A DNA stretch of 64,000 nucleotides from NCBI GenBank assembly GCA_020354025.1, contig CP070638.1, forward strand, positions 455,523 to 519,522, written 5' to 3'. Position numbers and translations under genes: made by a program. Under the pieces are notes generated by a model. That model searched no databases, was not told where the DNA came from, and saw nothing but the letters and a program-made list of their open reading frames with translations. The first letter of the stretch is position 1; each line of letters opens with the position of its first letter. Shown here piece after piece: positions 8,167-17,979 of this stretch. The DNA comes from Fidelibacterota bacterium (GTDB lineage: Bacteria; Fidelibacterota; Marinisomatia; SCGC-AAA003-L08; TS1B11).

Positions 8167-8819
8167 TTAAGGCCGTCATCTTTGACATGGACGGGGTGGT
8201 GGTGGACTCCGAACCACTCTACCAGCAGGCGGAAGAGCTGCTCTTCCGGGAGTATGATGTCACTATTCCGCAGGACGACTGGAAGCTATTCCGAGGCTGC
8301 ACCGAGGAGCGGTTCTACCAACTGGCCCGGGACCGCTATGGCATTACCGAACCGCTGGATACCCTACGCCAAAAAGGGCGGAGTTACGTCCTGTCAGCAT
8401 TCGATGCCGGGCTGGACTTCAACGAGGGTTTCCGGGAGCTGCACCGGCGACTGGCGGGAATCTATCGCTTAGGCCTCGTTACTTCTACCCCGGGAGAGCT
8501 CTTTCACTGGATAGATAGAAGGCTTAGTCTTAGCCGGTACTTCCAGGAAGTAATCTGCGGTGGAATGACGGCCAACAGCAAGCCCCATCCCGAGCCCTAC
8601 CTGGAGATGATGCGCCGCCTGGAAGTGTTGCCCGAAGAATCGGTAGTGGTAGAGGACTCCATCAACGGTCTGACGTCGGCTCTGGCGGCTGGCGCGTGGA
8701 CTATTGTCCTGACTGGATCGGTTCCCCTGACGGATTTGCACCAAGCCCATACGGTGGTAGACACCCTGGGGGAGGTGTCTCTGGCGATGATTGAGGGGCT
8801 AAGCAACGTATGCCGCTGA
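8163..8819 (+). CDS. HAD-superfamily hydrolase (beta-phosphoglucomutase/phosphatase type)
   Basis: A 218-residue HAD protein starting with GTG that overlaps the csaA stop. Motif I is FDMDGVVVDSE with nucleophile Asp8 and acid/base Asp10, motif II Thr in VTSTPG, motif III Lys in SKPHPEPY and motif IV VVEDSINGLTSALAAG. The helical cap between residues 20 and 85 places it with the phosphoglucomutase-like and phosphoglycolate-phosphatase-like members. It would hydrolyse or transfer phosphate on a small sugar phosphate. The substrate is not predictable. Confidence 0.88.
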   Translation: MIKAVIFDMDGVVVDSEPLYQQAEELLFREYDVTIPQDDWKLFRGCTEERFYQLARDRYGITEPLDTLRQKGRSYVLSAFDAGLDFNEGFRELHRRLAGIYRLGLVTSTPGELFHWIDRRLSLSRYFQEVICGGMTANSKPHPEPYLEMMRRLEVLPEESVVVEDSINGLTSALAAGAWTIVLTGSVPLTDLHQAHTVVDTLGEVSLAMIEGLSNVCR

Positions 8820-8871
8820 TCTGAAGGGTGGTTCTAAGGCTAAATGATCAATTAATCCGGCGGACACATCC

Positions 8872-9444
8872 ATGAGTGAATTCCCTCAACGTAAGTTCGA
8901 TATGGCTCCTATGCCTGACAAGCAAGTCCGTCTGGTTCCCCTCACCGAAGAGTGGATCGACCAGCTAATCCAGTGGCGATCCCGACCGGAGGCCCAGCAA
9001 CACCAGCCCATTACAGCCTTAAGCCGGGAGAGGCTTCACCAGTACCTACAATCACGCAATCCCGGGGAGCTGGCTGACTTGGTCAATCATGACTATATTT
9101 TCATTATCGAGGATGAGGGACAAGGAGAAGGTTTAGGTTGGATGACCCTGGAGATCATATCCCGTCTGCATGGCTTGGCCCGCATCGGATACACCATCGC
9201 CCGAGAGTACTGGGGACAGGGTTATGCCACCGCCGCGGTCAGGGCTATCGTCCGCTGGCTGTTCATCGATACGCCCATCGAGCGTATTGAGGCTGACTGT
9301 TCTGTGAGCAATCCAGCCTCCCGTCGGGTGCTAGAGAAGTGCGGGTTCCGATATATAGGCCTCAAGCGGAAGTATCTGGTCATCCAGGGACAGCGGGTGG
9401 ATCATTATTATTTTGAATTGTGTAAAAATGATATTCCAGTGTGA
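8872..9444 (+). CDS. GNAT-family N-acetyltransferase (RimJ/RimL-like)
   Basis: A 190-residue acetyltransferase. The acetyl-CoA loop is REYWGQGYATAAVRAIVRWLF and the downstream NPASRRVLEKCGFRYIGLKRK is the standard last part of RimJ/RimL-type GNAT proteins, which acetylate ribosomal protein N-termini, amino acids or antibiotics. The start at 8872 has no clear ribosome site; Met11 (8902) is an alternative. Its stop lies near a frame that opens into the next gene, but the next gene has its own ribosome site, so there is no fusion. Substrate unknown. Confidence 0.85.
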   Translation: MSEFPQRKFDMAPMPDKQVRLVPLTEEWIDQLIQWRSRPEAQQHQPITALSRERLHQYLQSRNPGELADLVNHDYIFIIEDEGQGEGLGWMTLEIISRLHGLARIGYTIAREYWGQGYATAAVRAIVRWLFIDTPIERIEADCSVSNPASRRVLEKCGFRYIGLKRKYLVIQGQRVDHYYFELCKNDIPV

Positions 9445-9491
9445 TAATATCGACAGCGGATTGTCTTTTATATGGAGTGAGGAGGTCCAGC

Positions 9492-10553
9492 ATGCCTAGC
9501 GCCTACACTAAGGCTCTGACTATACTCGCCGGGATCGGGCCAGAGTACAAAGACGGCCGCGTCAATACCGTACCCGCGGTAGCCGACGCCCTGGTTCTCC
9601 TGAACCGGTCTGATAGAGTAGTACCCTGGATTGAAGCTCGAATTGAGAGTCTGGATGCAATGCCCCCGGACACTAAACTTGTGACTCGCGACAACTGGGC
9701 TTCGGCGCTGGGGGATATTGCCCGGATCAGCGACTGGAGAGCCTTCTTCAAGCGGGAGTTGCGACAGGCTTCCTGGCAGGTAGTCCTGCGGGATTGGCTT
9801 CCCCGCCTGGCCCCGGGATTGGCTGGGGCGGCAGGGCATGGGCTCCTGCGTACAGGCCATGCCATCCGTAACATAGCACTTGAGGAATCGAATCTGCTTT
9901 ATGACGAACTGGCTGCCAGCCTGGGCTATTGGGCAGCCCGCTTCCTGAAGTTGCCGGGGATTATTGGAAGTGAATCAACGGGAAGCCTCAGACCCGCCGA
10001 AGCCCTCTCGCGTATCAAATGGCAGTATAAAGAGCGCCCGTCTCGGATCACAAATATCAGCGACGGATTAGAGGGTCTAACGGGATTCTCTCCATTCTCC
10101 GGCGTTGTCAACCTTGTAACAATTCCCGCTGAACCGCTGGAGCTCCTTTCCCAGATAACAGAGGCTATGGCCCGAGTGTTCCTGTCTAACAGCTATGATT
10201 CCGCTAAAGTGATCCCCTTTATTCACTCCCTCGTGGTTCCTGGAGCCTTGCGCTATGTCATACCGTACATCGAACCGGAAGGTATACCGATCCTGTTGCG
10301 CTACGGTTGGCAGTTCGCTGGGGCTCTATATGCCATCTATGGTCGGGTCAATCCAGTGGAGACCTGTGAGCGGCCAAGTGAGGACAAAGCACAGCTGGCT
10401 GACCAGGCGATCGCCACCGACAACGAATTCGCTATCATTTTCGCTTCAAGCTGCTTATGTGAATACAACCATAATCCCCGAGCTGCTTACCTGGCTGCCG
10501 CCCGGGAAGCGATAAAGCAGCTGGCACCCACAACGAGTGAGTCTAATATCTAA
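9492..10553 (+). CDS. Questin-oxidase-like protein (DUF4243)
   Basis: A 353-residue protein starting at ATG 9492 behind GAGGAGG. It shows the pattern of the questin-oxidase-like family (formerly DUF4243): a short N-terminal region, a central GAAGHGLLRTGHAIRNI segment where the His-Gly pair is conserved, and a C-terminal half with CEYNHNPRAAYLAAAREAI. Fungal members open the ring of the anthraquinone questin; the role of bacterial members is not established. Neighbours (GNAT enzyme upstream, M1 peptidase downstream) give no pathway. The assignment rests on recalled family motifs. Confidence 0.65.
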   Translation: MPSAYTKALTILAGIGPEYKDGRVNTVPAVADALVLLNRSDRVVPWIEARIESLDAMPPDTKLVTRDNWASALGDIARISDWRAFFKRELRQASWQVVLRDWLPRLAPGLAGAAGHGLLRTGHAIRNIALEESNLLYDELAASLGYWAARFLKLPGIIGSESTGSLRPAEALSRIKWQYKERPSRITNISDGLEGLTGFSPFSGVVNLVTIPAEPLELLSQITEAMARVFLSNSYDSAKVIPFIHSLVVPGALRYVIPYIEPEGIPILLRYGWQFAGALYAIYGRVNPVETCERPSEDKAQLADQAIATDNEFAIIFASSCLCEYNHNPRAAYLAAAREAIKQLAPTTSESNI

Positions 10554-10708
10554 AGTTAACCATCGACCAGCGCTGTAATAGGATCGGTGATGCCTGAATG
10601 CCGCCGTTGGCGTGTTTCTATCGTGGCACTAAATTCCGCTGGCGGCAATAATTTTTCCCGAAAAGAAACGTCCAGGCAATTCAACAACTTTCACGACAGG
10701 GAATATTA

Positions 10709-13222
10709 ATGGATTTGAACCGAAGACATTTGCGTTGGCAACCTCGCCTATTTGTTCTATTTATCAGTCTAACTCTCCCAGCGTTAGCCCAGGACCGGGG
10801 ATTCAGCAATGAGCGTTCCATCCCACACGGCACCCGGGACCGCACCTACGATATCCAGCATTTGAAGCTTGATATTGCCTTCGACCATGCAGAGGGATTG
10901 GTCATGGGAAAAGCCACGACAACTCTCACGCCCATCAACGACGGACTTGTGCGGATAGTATTAGATGCAGTGGATTTGTCGATTGGATCGGTATCTCTAG
11001 CGATGGACGTGACGATTGAAGCTTCCTCAAGGGAAGGTAATAGACCGCTAATCTATGCCGTTGAGAATGGCCAGCTTATCATTGACTTGGACAAGCCCTA
11101 TTCAAGTGGCGAGTCCATTACGCTGCAAGTAACATACCACGCCCAGCCGCGGTTAGGGCTCTACTTCGTCCGGCCTGATGAGGCCTATCCTACCAAGCCA
11201 TGGCAGATCTGGAGCCAGGGCGAGATGGAAGAAAACCGTTATTGGTTCCCCTGCTATGATTCCCCTAATGACTTGATGACTACTGAAATGATAGTGACCG
11301 TACCTGACAGCCTGATGGCCATCTCCAACGGCGAGCTTGTGGAAATCAGACGGAATGAGCATGAGAGGACGATTACCTATCACTGGCGGGAAAATATCCC
11401 GCATGTAACCTATCTGGTATCGGTAATTGTCGGCAGGTTCCTGGAAGTCCGCGACGAATGGAACGGGATTCCTATTCTTTACTATGTGGAACACCGGGAT
11501 AGCAGTAAGGTGGAGCGGTCATTTGCCAGGACACCGGATATGATAGATTTCTTCTCGAAGATGATCGGGATTCGGTACCCTTATGAGAAATATGCCCAGA
11601 CTACTATCACTGACTTCATGTGGGGTGGGATGGAGAACATCAGTGCCACTACCCTGATGAAGGAAACTCTCCACGATGAGCGGGCCGGTCTGGACGTTTC
11701 CAGCGACGGGTTGGTAGCCCACGAACTGGTGCACCAGTGGTGGGGCGATTTACTCACCACCAAGAACTGGAATCATATATGGCTAAATGAGGCTTTCGCC
11801 ACTTACTTCGAAGCGCTTTATGTTGAGTATGATAAGGGGCCGCGGGAGTTTATCCTGGAGCTGGAAACAAACCGCCAAGCCTATTTCAAGGAGGATGCCT
11901 ACCAGTATCGGCGTCCCATCGTCACTAACCGATATGAAAATCCCGAGCAGATGTTTGACCGTCACACCTATGAGAAGGGATCGCTGGTCCTGCATATGCT
12001 CCGCAATCTGCTAGGAAATGAGCTGTGGTGGAAGGCCATCCGGCACTATGCGAGGACCTATGCAGGACAAGCGGTGGAAACCAATGACTTCAAGCAAGCC
12101 ATTGAGGATGCTACGGGGCGGTCTCTGGAATGGTTCTTCGACCAATGGGTCTACCATGGTGGACATCCCGAGTACGATGTTTCCTGGGGATGGGACCGGA
12201 GAAAACAGGCCGTGGCGCTGGAGGTGAAGCAGGTACAAGGGGTGGGCGTGGTGACTCCACTCTTCCGGATGCCCATCGAGGTAGCCGTAACAGGTGATTC
12301 CAGTACAGAGATTTTCACCATCCAGGTTGATAAAGCCGAGGAAATTTTCTACCTTCCGGTACCAGCCAAACCCTTGCGAGTGGAATTCGATCCCGATGGT
12401 CAGGTCCTGAAAGAGCTCACTTTTAAAAAGCATAGGAAAGAGGTTCTTAATCAGCTGGTCAATGCCGGTGACGTGGGGCGTATGCGGGCGGCTCAGTGGT
12501 TAGGGATATACGACTATCGGGATATAACCGAGGCCTTGGGCACGGCCCTCCGCCAGGATCCCTTCCGCGGCGTCCGGGGTGCGGCTGCCTGGGCCTTGGG
12601 CGAGATCAAAACAAAGGCTGCACGGGATGCGTTACTGCTAGGTCTGCAAGACGAACACGCCCATGTGCGGCGGGCGGCTGTAACTGCCCTGGGTAATTAT
12701 GTCGACGACTCGCAGGTGGCCGTAGCTCTTGAAAATGTGTTCCGTAGCGACAGCAGCTATTATGCCCGGGCCGAGGCGGTGAAGAGCATCACTAGGCTTG
12801 GTGCGATCGATGCATATGACATCTGCCTGGAAGCGCTGGGAGTAGCCTCATACAAGGAGGTCATACGCTGCGCGGCGTTGTCAGGATTAGTTACGCTGAA
12901 GGATCCCCGCGGAGTGGATCACGCTCTGGCGTTGGCGGAATATGGTCAACCTTTCCAGGTCCGCGTCGAAGCTGTCTCGGCCATGGCCGGATTGGGAGTC
13001 CACATTCCCAAGCGTAAGAAAGAAATCCGTGAGCGGCTGATAGCCCTGCTAGAAGACCCGCATTTCCGTGTCAAGACTGCTGTCATTAGAGCACTGGGTC
13101 AGCTGGGCGACCCTAAAGCCCTTAAAGCCCTAGAGGAAAGCCTTGAACGGGAACCGCATTTTCGTCACCGGGAAGCGGCCAGGGAAGTAATACGGGAAAT
13201 TAGAATTAAAGGGGAGAGGTAG
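10709..13222 (+). CDS. M1-family aminopeptidase with C-terminal HEAT repeats, exported
   Basis: An 837-residue exported zinc metallopeptidase. Signal peptide to about residue 27 (LFVLFISLTLPALAQ). The M1 core follows: the substrate N-terminus motif GGMEN at residues 306-310 and the zinc site HELVH at 338-342 with the third ligand Glu361 in WLNEAFATY, exact H-E-x2-H-x18-E spacing. After the catalytic domain, residues about 590-835 form a run of HEAT-like helical repeats (VRGAAAWALGEIKTKAARDAL, VRRAAVTALGNYVDDSQVAVAL). The layout is that of the longer bacterial M1 enzymes that trim peptides in the periplasm or outside. All catalytic residues are present. Confidence 0.92.
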   Translation: MDLNRRHLRWQPRLFVLFISLTLPALAQDRGFSNERSIPHGTRDRTYDIQHLKLDIAFDHAEGLVMGKATTTLTPINDGLVRIVLDAVDLSIGSVSLAMDVTIEASSREGNRPLIYAVENGQLIIDLDKPYSSGESITLQVTYHAQPRLGLYFVRPDEAYPTKPWQIWSQGEMEENRYWFPCYDSPNDLMTTEMIVTVPDSLMAISNGELVEIRRNEHERTITYHWRENIPHVTYLVSVIVGRFLEVRDEWNGIPILYYVEHRDSSKVERSFARTPDMIDFFSKMIGIRYPYEKYAQTTITDFMWGGMENISATTLMKETLHDERAGLDVSSDGLVAHELVHQWWGDLLTTKNWNHIWLNEAFATYFEALYVEYDKGPREFILELETNRQAYFKEDAYQYRRPIVTNRYENPEQMFDRHTYEKGSLVLHMLRNLLGNELWWKAIRHYARTYAGQAVETNDFKQAIEDATGRSLEWFFDQWVYHGGHPEYDVSWGWDRRKQAVALEVKQVQGVGVVTPLFRMPIEVAVTGDSSTEIFTIQVDKAEEIFYLPVPAKPLRVEFDPDGQVLKELTFKKHRKEVLNQLVNAGDVGRMRAAQWLGIYDYRDITEALGTALRQDPFRGVRGAAAWALGEIKTKAARDALLLGLQDEHAHVRRAAVTALGNYVDDSQVAVALENVFRSDSSYYARAEAVKSITRLGAIDAYDICLEALGVASYKEVIRCAALSGLVTLKDPRGVDHALALAEYGQPFQVRVEAVSAMAGLGVHIPKRKKEIRERLIALLEDPHFRVKTAVIRALGQLGDPKALKALEESLEREPHFRHREAAREVIREIRIKGER

Positions 13223-13325
13223 CCTGCTTGCCTGAAGTGGCTGAATGCAGGACAAGGGTATACAGGCTTTTTCCCCCAGCCTACTATCGTGTAAATTGTA
13301 TATAGTTATCTGGAAGGGAGAGAGT

Positions 13326-14459
13326 GTGCAAGTTCTGAAAGTATCTACTCCAGCCCACCTGCGTCGATTCATAGACTTTCCGTATCGTCTCTACCAGGGA
13401 CATCCCTATTGTGTTCCCCCTCTGCGCCTGGATATGAAAACCCAGCTGTCACCTGCGAGGCACCCCTTCTATCGCCACTCTTCCCACGCCTTTTTCCTGG
13501 TCACTTACAATGGGCGCGATTTGGGCCGTATGGCTATCTTTCATAATCGCAGGCATAACGAGGTCTACCAAGTTAATGTAGGCATGTTTGGCTACCTGGA
13601 TATGGTGGACGACGTAGAGGTGACTTCGGCTCTCATGGAATCGGCTCGCAGCTGGCTGAAGCAGTTTGGCGTTACCAGTATCCAGGGGCCATATAATCCC
13701 GATATCAACGGCTCCATCGGTATTCTAATGGACGCTTATGAAGCTCCCCCCATGGTTCTCATGCCCTACAATTATCCCTATTATAAAGAGCATCTAGAAA
13801 ATCTGGATTTCAGCAAGTTAAAGGACATGTCAGCTTATGAGATGTATGCATCCAAGGGGATTCCCCAACGGCTTATCGATCTTGTTGGGAAAATGGAAGA
13901 AAGAGGAGGTTATACAATCAGGAAGGTCGATATGAAGCGTTTCTGGGACGAAGTGGAGCTAGTGAAGGAGATATACAACCAGGCCTGGGCGGAAAACTGG
14001 GGAGCCTTATGGATGGATGACGAGGAATACACCCATATGGCCAAAGACCTCAAGCTACTTATTGATCCCGACCTTGTATACTTAGCCGAGATGGAAGGCA
14101 AGATAGTGGGTGTCTCCATCTCCCTGCCGAATATCAACGAGGCCTTAGCCCACTTACCTAATGGACGTCTTTTTCCTCTGGGACTATTTAGACTCCTGTG
14201 GTACAAGCGGCGCATTTCGTCCCTGCGCATCCTTATTCTGGGCGTTCTGCAGCCCTATCGGAGGTTTGGCATTGACGCCGCCCTCTATCTGCGTACCTTT
14301 ACCAATGGGATAGCCAAGGGCTACCTAACGGGGGAAGCGTCCTGGATTCTGGAGGATAACGCTTCCATGATCAACGCCCTGCTGAAAATGGGTGCCCGGA
14401 AATCCAAGACCTATCGCATTTATAGCCGTTCTATTACAATGAGTGAAAGTGATTCATAA
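13326..14459 (+). CDS. Large GNAT-like N-acyltransferase
   Basis: Start chosen at GTG 13326, five bases after AAGGGAG, giving 377 residues; the open frame reaches back to 13245 without a ribosome site. The N-terminal signature (FIDFPYRLYQGHPYCVPPLRLD, then GRMAIFHNRRHNE) and central IQGPYNPDINGS are typical of a family of double-domain GNAT-like proteins that includes E. coli YghO and, as I recall, the Caulobacter ceramide synthase. Such enzymes transfer an acyl chain to an amine. It is followed at 51 bases by an epimerase-type dehydrogenase and a PAP2-type membrane enzyme, a context that supports a lipid product. Substrate is inference. Confidence 0.75.
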   Translation: MQVLKVSTPAHLRRFIDFPYRLYQGHPYCVPPLRLDMKTQLSPARHPFYRHSSHAFFLVTYNGRDLGRMAIFHNRRHNEVYQVNVGMFGYLDMVDDVEVTSALMESARSWLKQFGVTSIQGPYNPDINGSIGILMDAYEAPPMVLMPYNYPYYKEHLENLDFSKLKDMSAYEMYASKGIPQRLIDLVGKMEERGGYTIRKVDMKRFWDEVELVKEIYNQAWAENWGALWMDDEEYTHMAKDLKLLIDPDLVYLAEMEGKIVGVSISLPNINEALAHLPNGRLFPLGLFRLLWYKRRISSLRILILGVLQPYRRFGIDAALYLRTFTNGIAKGYLTGEASWILEDNASMINALLKMGARKSKTYRIYSRSITMSESDS

Positions 14460-14510
14460 CCAGAGGATATTACTCCCCTTGGTTGTACTCGGCACCGGTA
14501 ATTCATACAC

Positions 14511-15491
14511 ATGCATATTTTCCTGACGGGCTCATCGGGTTTCGTCGGTAAGAACCTGATTCCCTATCTACTGGACCGGGGGTGTCGGTTGACCTGCCTG
14601 TTGCGGGATCCTGAGCGTCTACCAGAGGAGCTGCGGTCTCAGGTAACCGTGGTGATTGGTGATTTGACCTGCCTCGCTAAGGAAGTGATTCAGGCACTGG
14701 GCAGTGCGGAGGCTGTGGTTCATATGGCCGGACAGTTATGGGGCCGCACTTACGAGGATTACGACCGGGTCAACCGTGAGGGAACCGAGGCCTTAATCCA
14801 AGCGGTGAAGCAGCCCAATGGTCCCTTGCGGCGGTTTGTGTACCTGAGCTCTATTGCTGCGGCAGGACCAGCCCGCATCGGTCAGCCTCTGGAGGAAACC
14901 TCCCCTGCGGCTCCTATTTCATGGTATGGCCGGACTAAGTTAGCGGGGGAGCGGGCACTGGCGGGAGCCGTTTTCCCCTGGACGGTGATTCGCGCGCCTG
15001 CCGCATATGGGCCCCAGGACAAGGCCACGCTGACCTTTTTCCGGCTGGTAGCTCACCACATTCGTCCCGATATCAAATGGGGCCGCCCGGAACATTCCAT
15101 TATCCATGTTCAGGACGTTTGTCAGGCTATTTGGTTGGTACTAACCAGTGAAACCAGGCTGCAATCAACCTATTTCATAAACGACGGCCAGGCGATACAC
15201 ACGCTACGGGAAGTGATGACACTGGTAGTAGAAAGTGTCGGCAAGTGGGTCGTCCCTGTGCCCATTCCGGGTGGACTGGTGCTAGTGGCGGAGAGCTTGC
15301 TGGCTCTGGGGCAGCGAATCGGGCTGACACCCTCCCGGCTGACACCTGATAAACTGCGCGAACTGAGACGACCTGCCTGGACCTGCAGTGCGGAACTCAT
15401 CGCCGAAAATCTGGGTTTTAAAGCCTTGGTGCCCCTGGATCAAGGTATATCTGAAACGGCGACCTGGTATCGGGCTAGAGGTTGGCTATGA
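14511..15491 (+). CDS. NAD-dependent epimerase/dehydratase family reductase
   Basis: A 326-residue extended SDR with TGSSGFVGKNL at residues 6-16 for cofactor binding, the Ser of YLSSIAAAGP and the catalytic YGRTK at about 143-147. Its C-terminal part is short and lacks nucleotide-sugar signatures, similar to the dehydrogenase type that reduces 3-keto-ceramide in Caulobacter (CerR), although other ketone or alcohol substrates are possible. Its TGA stop overlaps the ATG of the following PAP2 gene as ATGA, so both are co-translated. Confidence 0.85.
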   Translation: MHIFLTGSSGFVGKNLIPYLLDRGCRLTCLLRDPERLPEELRSQVTVVIGDLTCLAKEVIQALGSAEAVVHMAGQLWGRTYEDYDRVNREGTEALIQAVKQPNGPLRRFVYLSSIAAAGPARIGQPLEETSPAAPISWYGRTKLAGERALAGAVFPWTVIRAPAAYGPQDKATLTFFRLVAHHIRPDIKWGRPEHSIIHVQDVCQAIWLVLTSETRLQSTYFINDGQAIHTLREVMTLVVESVGKWVVPVPIPGGLVLVAESLLALGQRIGLTPSRLTPDKLRELRRPAWTCSAELIAENLGFKALVPLDQGISETATWYRARGWL

Positions 15492-16414
15492 AACAGCTGC
15501 GCTATCACTTCGACCGGCTTATCTTGTGGTACCTGGGAGGGATATTTGCCATCACTTTTGTGGGGTCCTATTTTGGACTGATATACCTGTTCGCTGCCCT
15601 GACTCATCTGATAATGATCTTCATGGTGGTACGCATTACGAACGTCTCATCCCAAACCGGTCCACGGGCATGGCTGCGTTGGCTCTATCCCCTGCTGCTG
15701 TTGCTGCCCTTGCATTATGAGATTGAACTGGTAGCATCCGTATTTCACGGTGGGGTAGTATTTGATGACGTAGTTAAAGTCTGGGACCGCTGGTTGTTCG
15801 GGGGGCATCCCCACCGATACCTGGCGGACCAGCTGCCCGGCCCGTTGTGGCGCGAGTTTTTCCACCTCATGTATATAACATATTTTATCATAGTCATAGG
15901 TGGGTACTTATATGCCCGGCGGCGCGGCCAAGTGTCTGAAGAGCGGGGGGAAAGAGATGTTCCGTCGGATTTTCCCAGGTACGCCTTTGTGTTCCTGGGC
16001 ACGTTTCTCACCTACATGCTGATCTTTATCCTGTTCCCGGTGACAGGTCCTTTGGACGATCGGTTCCTCCGCTTCGAGGGCTATGGCTTTCTGGGACCAT
16101 TGATTGACCTGCTGTACGCTGCCGGCGACAGTGCCGGCGGTGCCTTTCCCAGCTCCCATATTGGTGAGGCCGTAGTGGTCTATCTACTTCTACGCCCGCG
16201 ATCTCCAGTGATACGTACTATTTCGATTGCCTTGATAACGGGACTTACCGTCTCTACAGTATACGGTTCCTTCCATTATGCCATCGACGCCGTAGCGGGG
16301 CTACTTACCGGGATCCTGTTCTATATTTTCTGGAACTGGTTCTACGGGCGATTAAAAAAGGAACCTGTTGCCAACGAGGAGGCATCAGGAAGCCAGGTAC
16401 AATCTGAAGTCTGA
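15488..16414 (+). CDS. PAP2-superfamily integral membrane phosphatase/phosphotransferase
   Basis: A 308-residue membrane protein starting at ATG 15488 inside the stop of the epimerase gene. Six or so hydrophobic helices are visible. The PAP2 active-site motifs are GGAFPSSHIGEAV with His224 and YGSFHYAIDAVAG with His263 and Asp267; the first motif (KxxxxxxRP) is degenerate. The order and spacing resemble the PAP2_3 group, which contains inositol-phosphorylceramide and related sphingolipid synthases as well as lipid phosphatases. Together with the acyltransferase and the epimerase upstream this suggests headgroup transfer or removal on a lipid. It converges with the methyltransferase at 16419 with four bases between stops. 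Confidence 0.85.
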   Translation: MKQLRYHFDRLILWYLGGIFAITFVGSYFGLIYLFAALTHLIMIFMVVRITNVSSQTGPRAWLRWLYPLLLLLPLHYEIELVASVFHGGVVFDDVVKVWDRWLFGGHPHRYLADQLPGPLWREFFHLMYITYFIIVIGGYLYARRRGQVSEERGERDVPSDFPRYAFVFLGTFLTYMLIFILFPVTGPLDDRFLRFEGYGFLGPLIDLLYAAGDSAGGAFPSSHIGEAVVVYLLLRPRSPVIRTISIALITGLTVSTVYGSFHYAIDAVAGLLTGILFYIFWNWFYGRLKKEPVANEEASGSQVQSEV

Positions 16415-16418
16415 CAAT

Positions 16419-17270
16419 CTATGATGGGTAGGAGAACAGGAACCGCATGTATTTCAGGTGCTGTTCGTACATAGCGGGATCACACCGCTTCAAGCGTTCT
16501 GTGCGGACATCCTCCCAAAACTGCAGGGGCTCTTTAAAGAGCCACCTGATTATCCCAGCCTTAAAAGTGGCTAAAGCCCCGAAAATATGCTCGAGCATTT
16601 CGATGATGGGCGGATAATAATCCTCCCAGATCATTTTTTCGATTTCCGCCGTTGGCAAGACGTCTTTGGTGATATCCACGGACTTAATCAGCTCCAAGCC
16701 ATAGTGCCGGGCTCGATCGAGGTAGACATCTTCAATATTGATGATCTTTTTATACATCTCCGAATCGCTTTTCCTGAAATTGCCGGAAACAAGTAGATAA
16801 CCGCCCTTATTCAGGTGCTGGATAGTCTGCTCGAGACCAATATCGGTATCGAAATAGTTCTGGGACTCGCACATCAAGACCAGGTCAAATTTCCGAGGGC
16901 TTTGGAAAGCCTCGAAAGTGGAGTGGTGAAAGGTGATGTCCCCGTTCCCGATAACATGGGCCTCGATGTACTTCTTATGGATTATGTCGGGGGACAGGGC
17001 GGTGACGCTGTGCCCTCTATCGGCCAGGGCCAGGGACACCTCACCGAGACCACAGCCCACATCCAGGACCGTCTCGATCCCATCGGGAATAAGGTCAATG
17101 AGGGTGTCGGTATAGCGCTGCTGCGCCCTCCGCAGGTTCTCCAGCGAAAAACTCTCACCTTCCTTCCAGCAGCCGTAGTGTAATGACTTAAGCTTCAGGA
17201 ACTCGGTCATGAAGAAAAGCTCCAGATCAAGATGGTGATCGGGATTGATAAGACTTTTATCCTTGCTCAT
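16419..17270 (-). CDS. Class I SAM-dependent methyltransferase
   Basis: A 283-residue methyltransferase. The SAM-binding motif is [21 protein letters not shown] at about residues 66-86, followed by the acidic post-I position (ALSPD) and motif [11 protein letters not shown]. The N-terminus LKSLHYGCW is shared with methyltransferases acting on small lipid-like molecules (tocopherol or sterol methyltransferase and cyclopropane synthase relatives). The C-terminal third is rich in aromatic and basic residues. It is transcribed toward the PAP2 gene. The substrate cannot be given. Confidence 0.85.
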   Translation of the reverse strand: MSKDKSLINPDHHLDLELFFMTEFLKLKSLHYGCWKEGESFSLENLRRAQQRYTDTLIDLIPDGIETVLDVGCGLGEVSLALADRGHSVTALSPDIIHKKYIEAHVIGNGDITFHHSTFEAFQSPRKFDLVLMCESQNYFDTDIGLEQTIQHLNKGGYLLVSGNFRKSDSEMYKKIINIEDVYLDRARHYGLELIKSVDITKDVLPTAEIEKMIWEDYYPPIIEMLEHIFGALATFKAGIIRWLFKEPLQFWEDVRTERLKRCDPAMYEQHLKYMRFLFSYPS

Positions 17271-17818
17271 TATCTCCTCGGCCAGTGATTATTCATAATA
17301 GTTATTTTGCCCAGTGCAACGTACCGAGCAAAGAAGTGTTCCATTTAGTTTCCGGGTACACGGGAATAAAGCGACAGGTATTCTCCAGAATTTTAAGCTA
17401 CACAATATCTTCAAATTATAGCAAGAGAAAATCCGGGCGGGGCCCGCGGGATAGCACGAGGAGACCACGATAGTACCACGGTCCCCGACGGAGAGCGTGG
17501 TACCGGGACAGGGGGTAGGGGGGCAGTGGCAGTTGTCAGGGAAAAGAGAGGGAACCGCCGGGAGCAAAAGGAGAAGAAGTGAGGGTGAAAAACTCCGCAA
17601 AACCCCACCAAAATTCTGCATTATAAAATTTTCTTCCGTCGAGAAGTGCAAAACTTCCTGCTGAAAAACAGTTATGCGCCGAAACCGATGGTGGGAGCGT
17701 CCCCGGGGCCTGCGAAACAGGTACCGGTGGCCTTTACAGGCAGCGCCTTCGGGGTGATATGGCGAGAGTGTCAGCATCGCACCAGAATATAAGCTCGCGG
17801 AGGCGGTTTGTCGTTCGC

Positions 17819-17854
17819 CTGGTGCGCGAGGTGCGCCTGGTGCGCGAGGTGCGC
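17819..17854. repeat. 18-bp perfect tandem repeat x2
   Basis: CTGGTGCGCGAGGTGCGC occurs twice head to tail; each unit is itself two near-copies of a nine-base GGTGCGCGA/CTGGTGCGC motif, and a further partial copy precedes it. Confidence 0.9.
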
Positions 17855-17979
17855 GAACTTTGAGGCTGGGGACTTGAGGTGTGAGGAGAAGGGGGAGCAA
17901 GGCGGGAGTGGCAGATGCCGGGTAATATCTTTACTACAGCCGGAAAGCGCATGTGGGAGTGAGCCCTTTCAGGCGTCGA

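Noticed and set aside
17430-17560. Possible RNase P RNA, because of a GAGAAAATCCGGGC-like segment
   Set aside because: Only the first conserved region is vaguely matched; the later conserved blocks (AAACC, ACAGAA and the final pairing) are missing.
17289-17900. Long minus-strand open frame of about 200 codons
   Set aside because: Composition is dominated by Pro, Arg, Ser and Leu runs from repeat and pyrimidine-rich DNA, there is no ribosome site, and nothing resembles a protein family.
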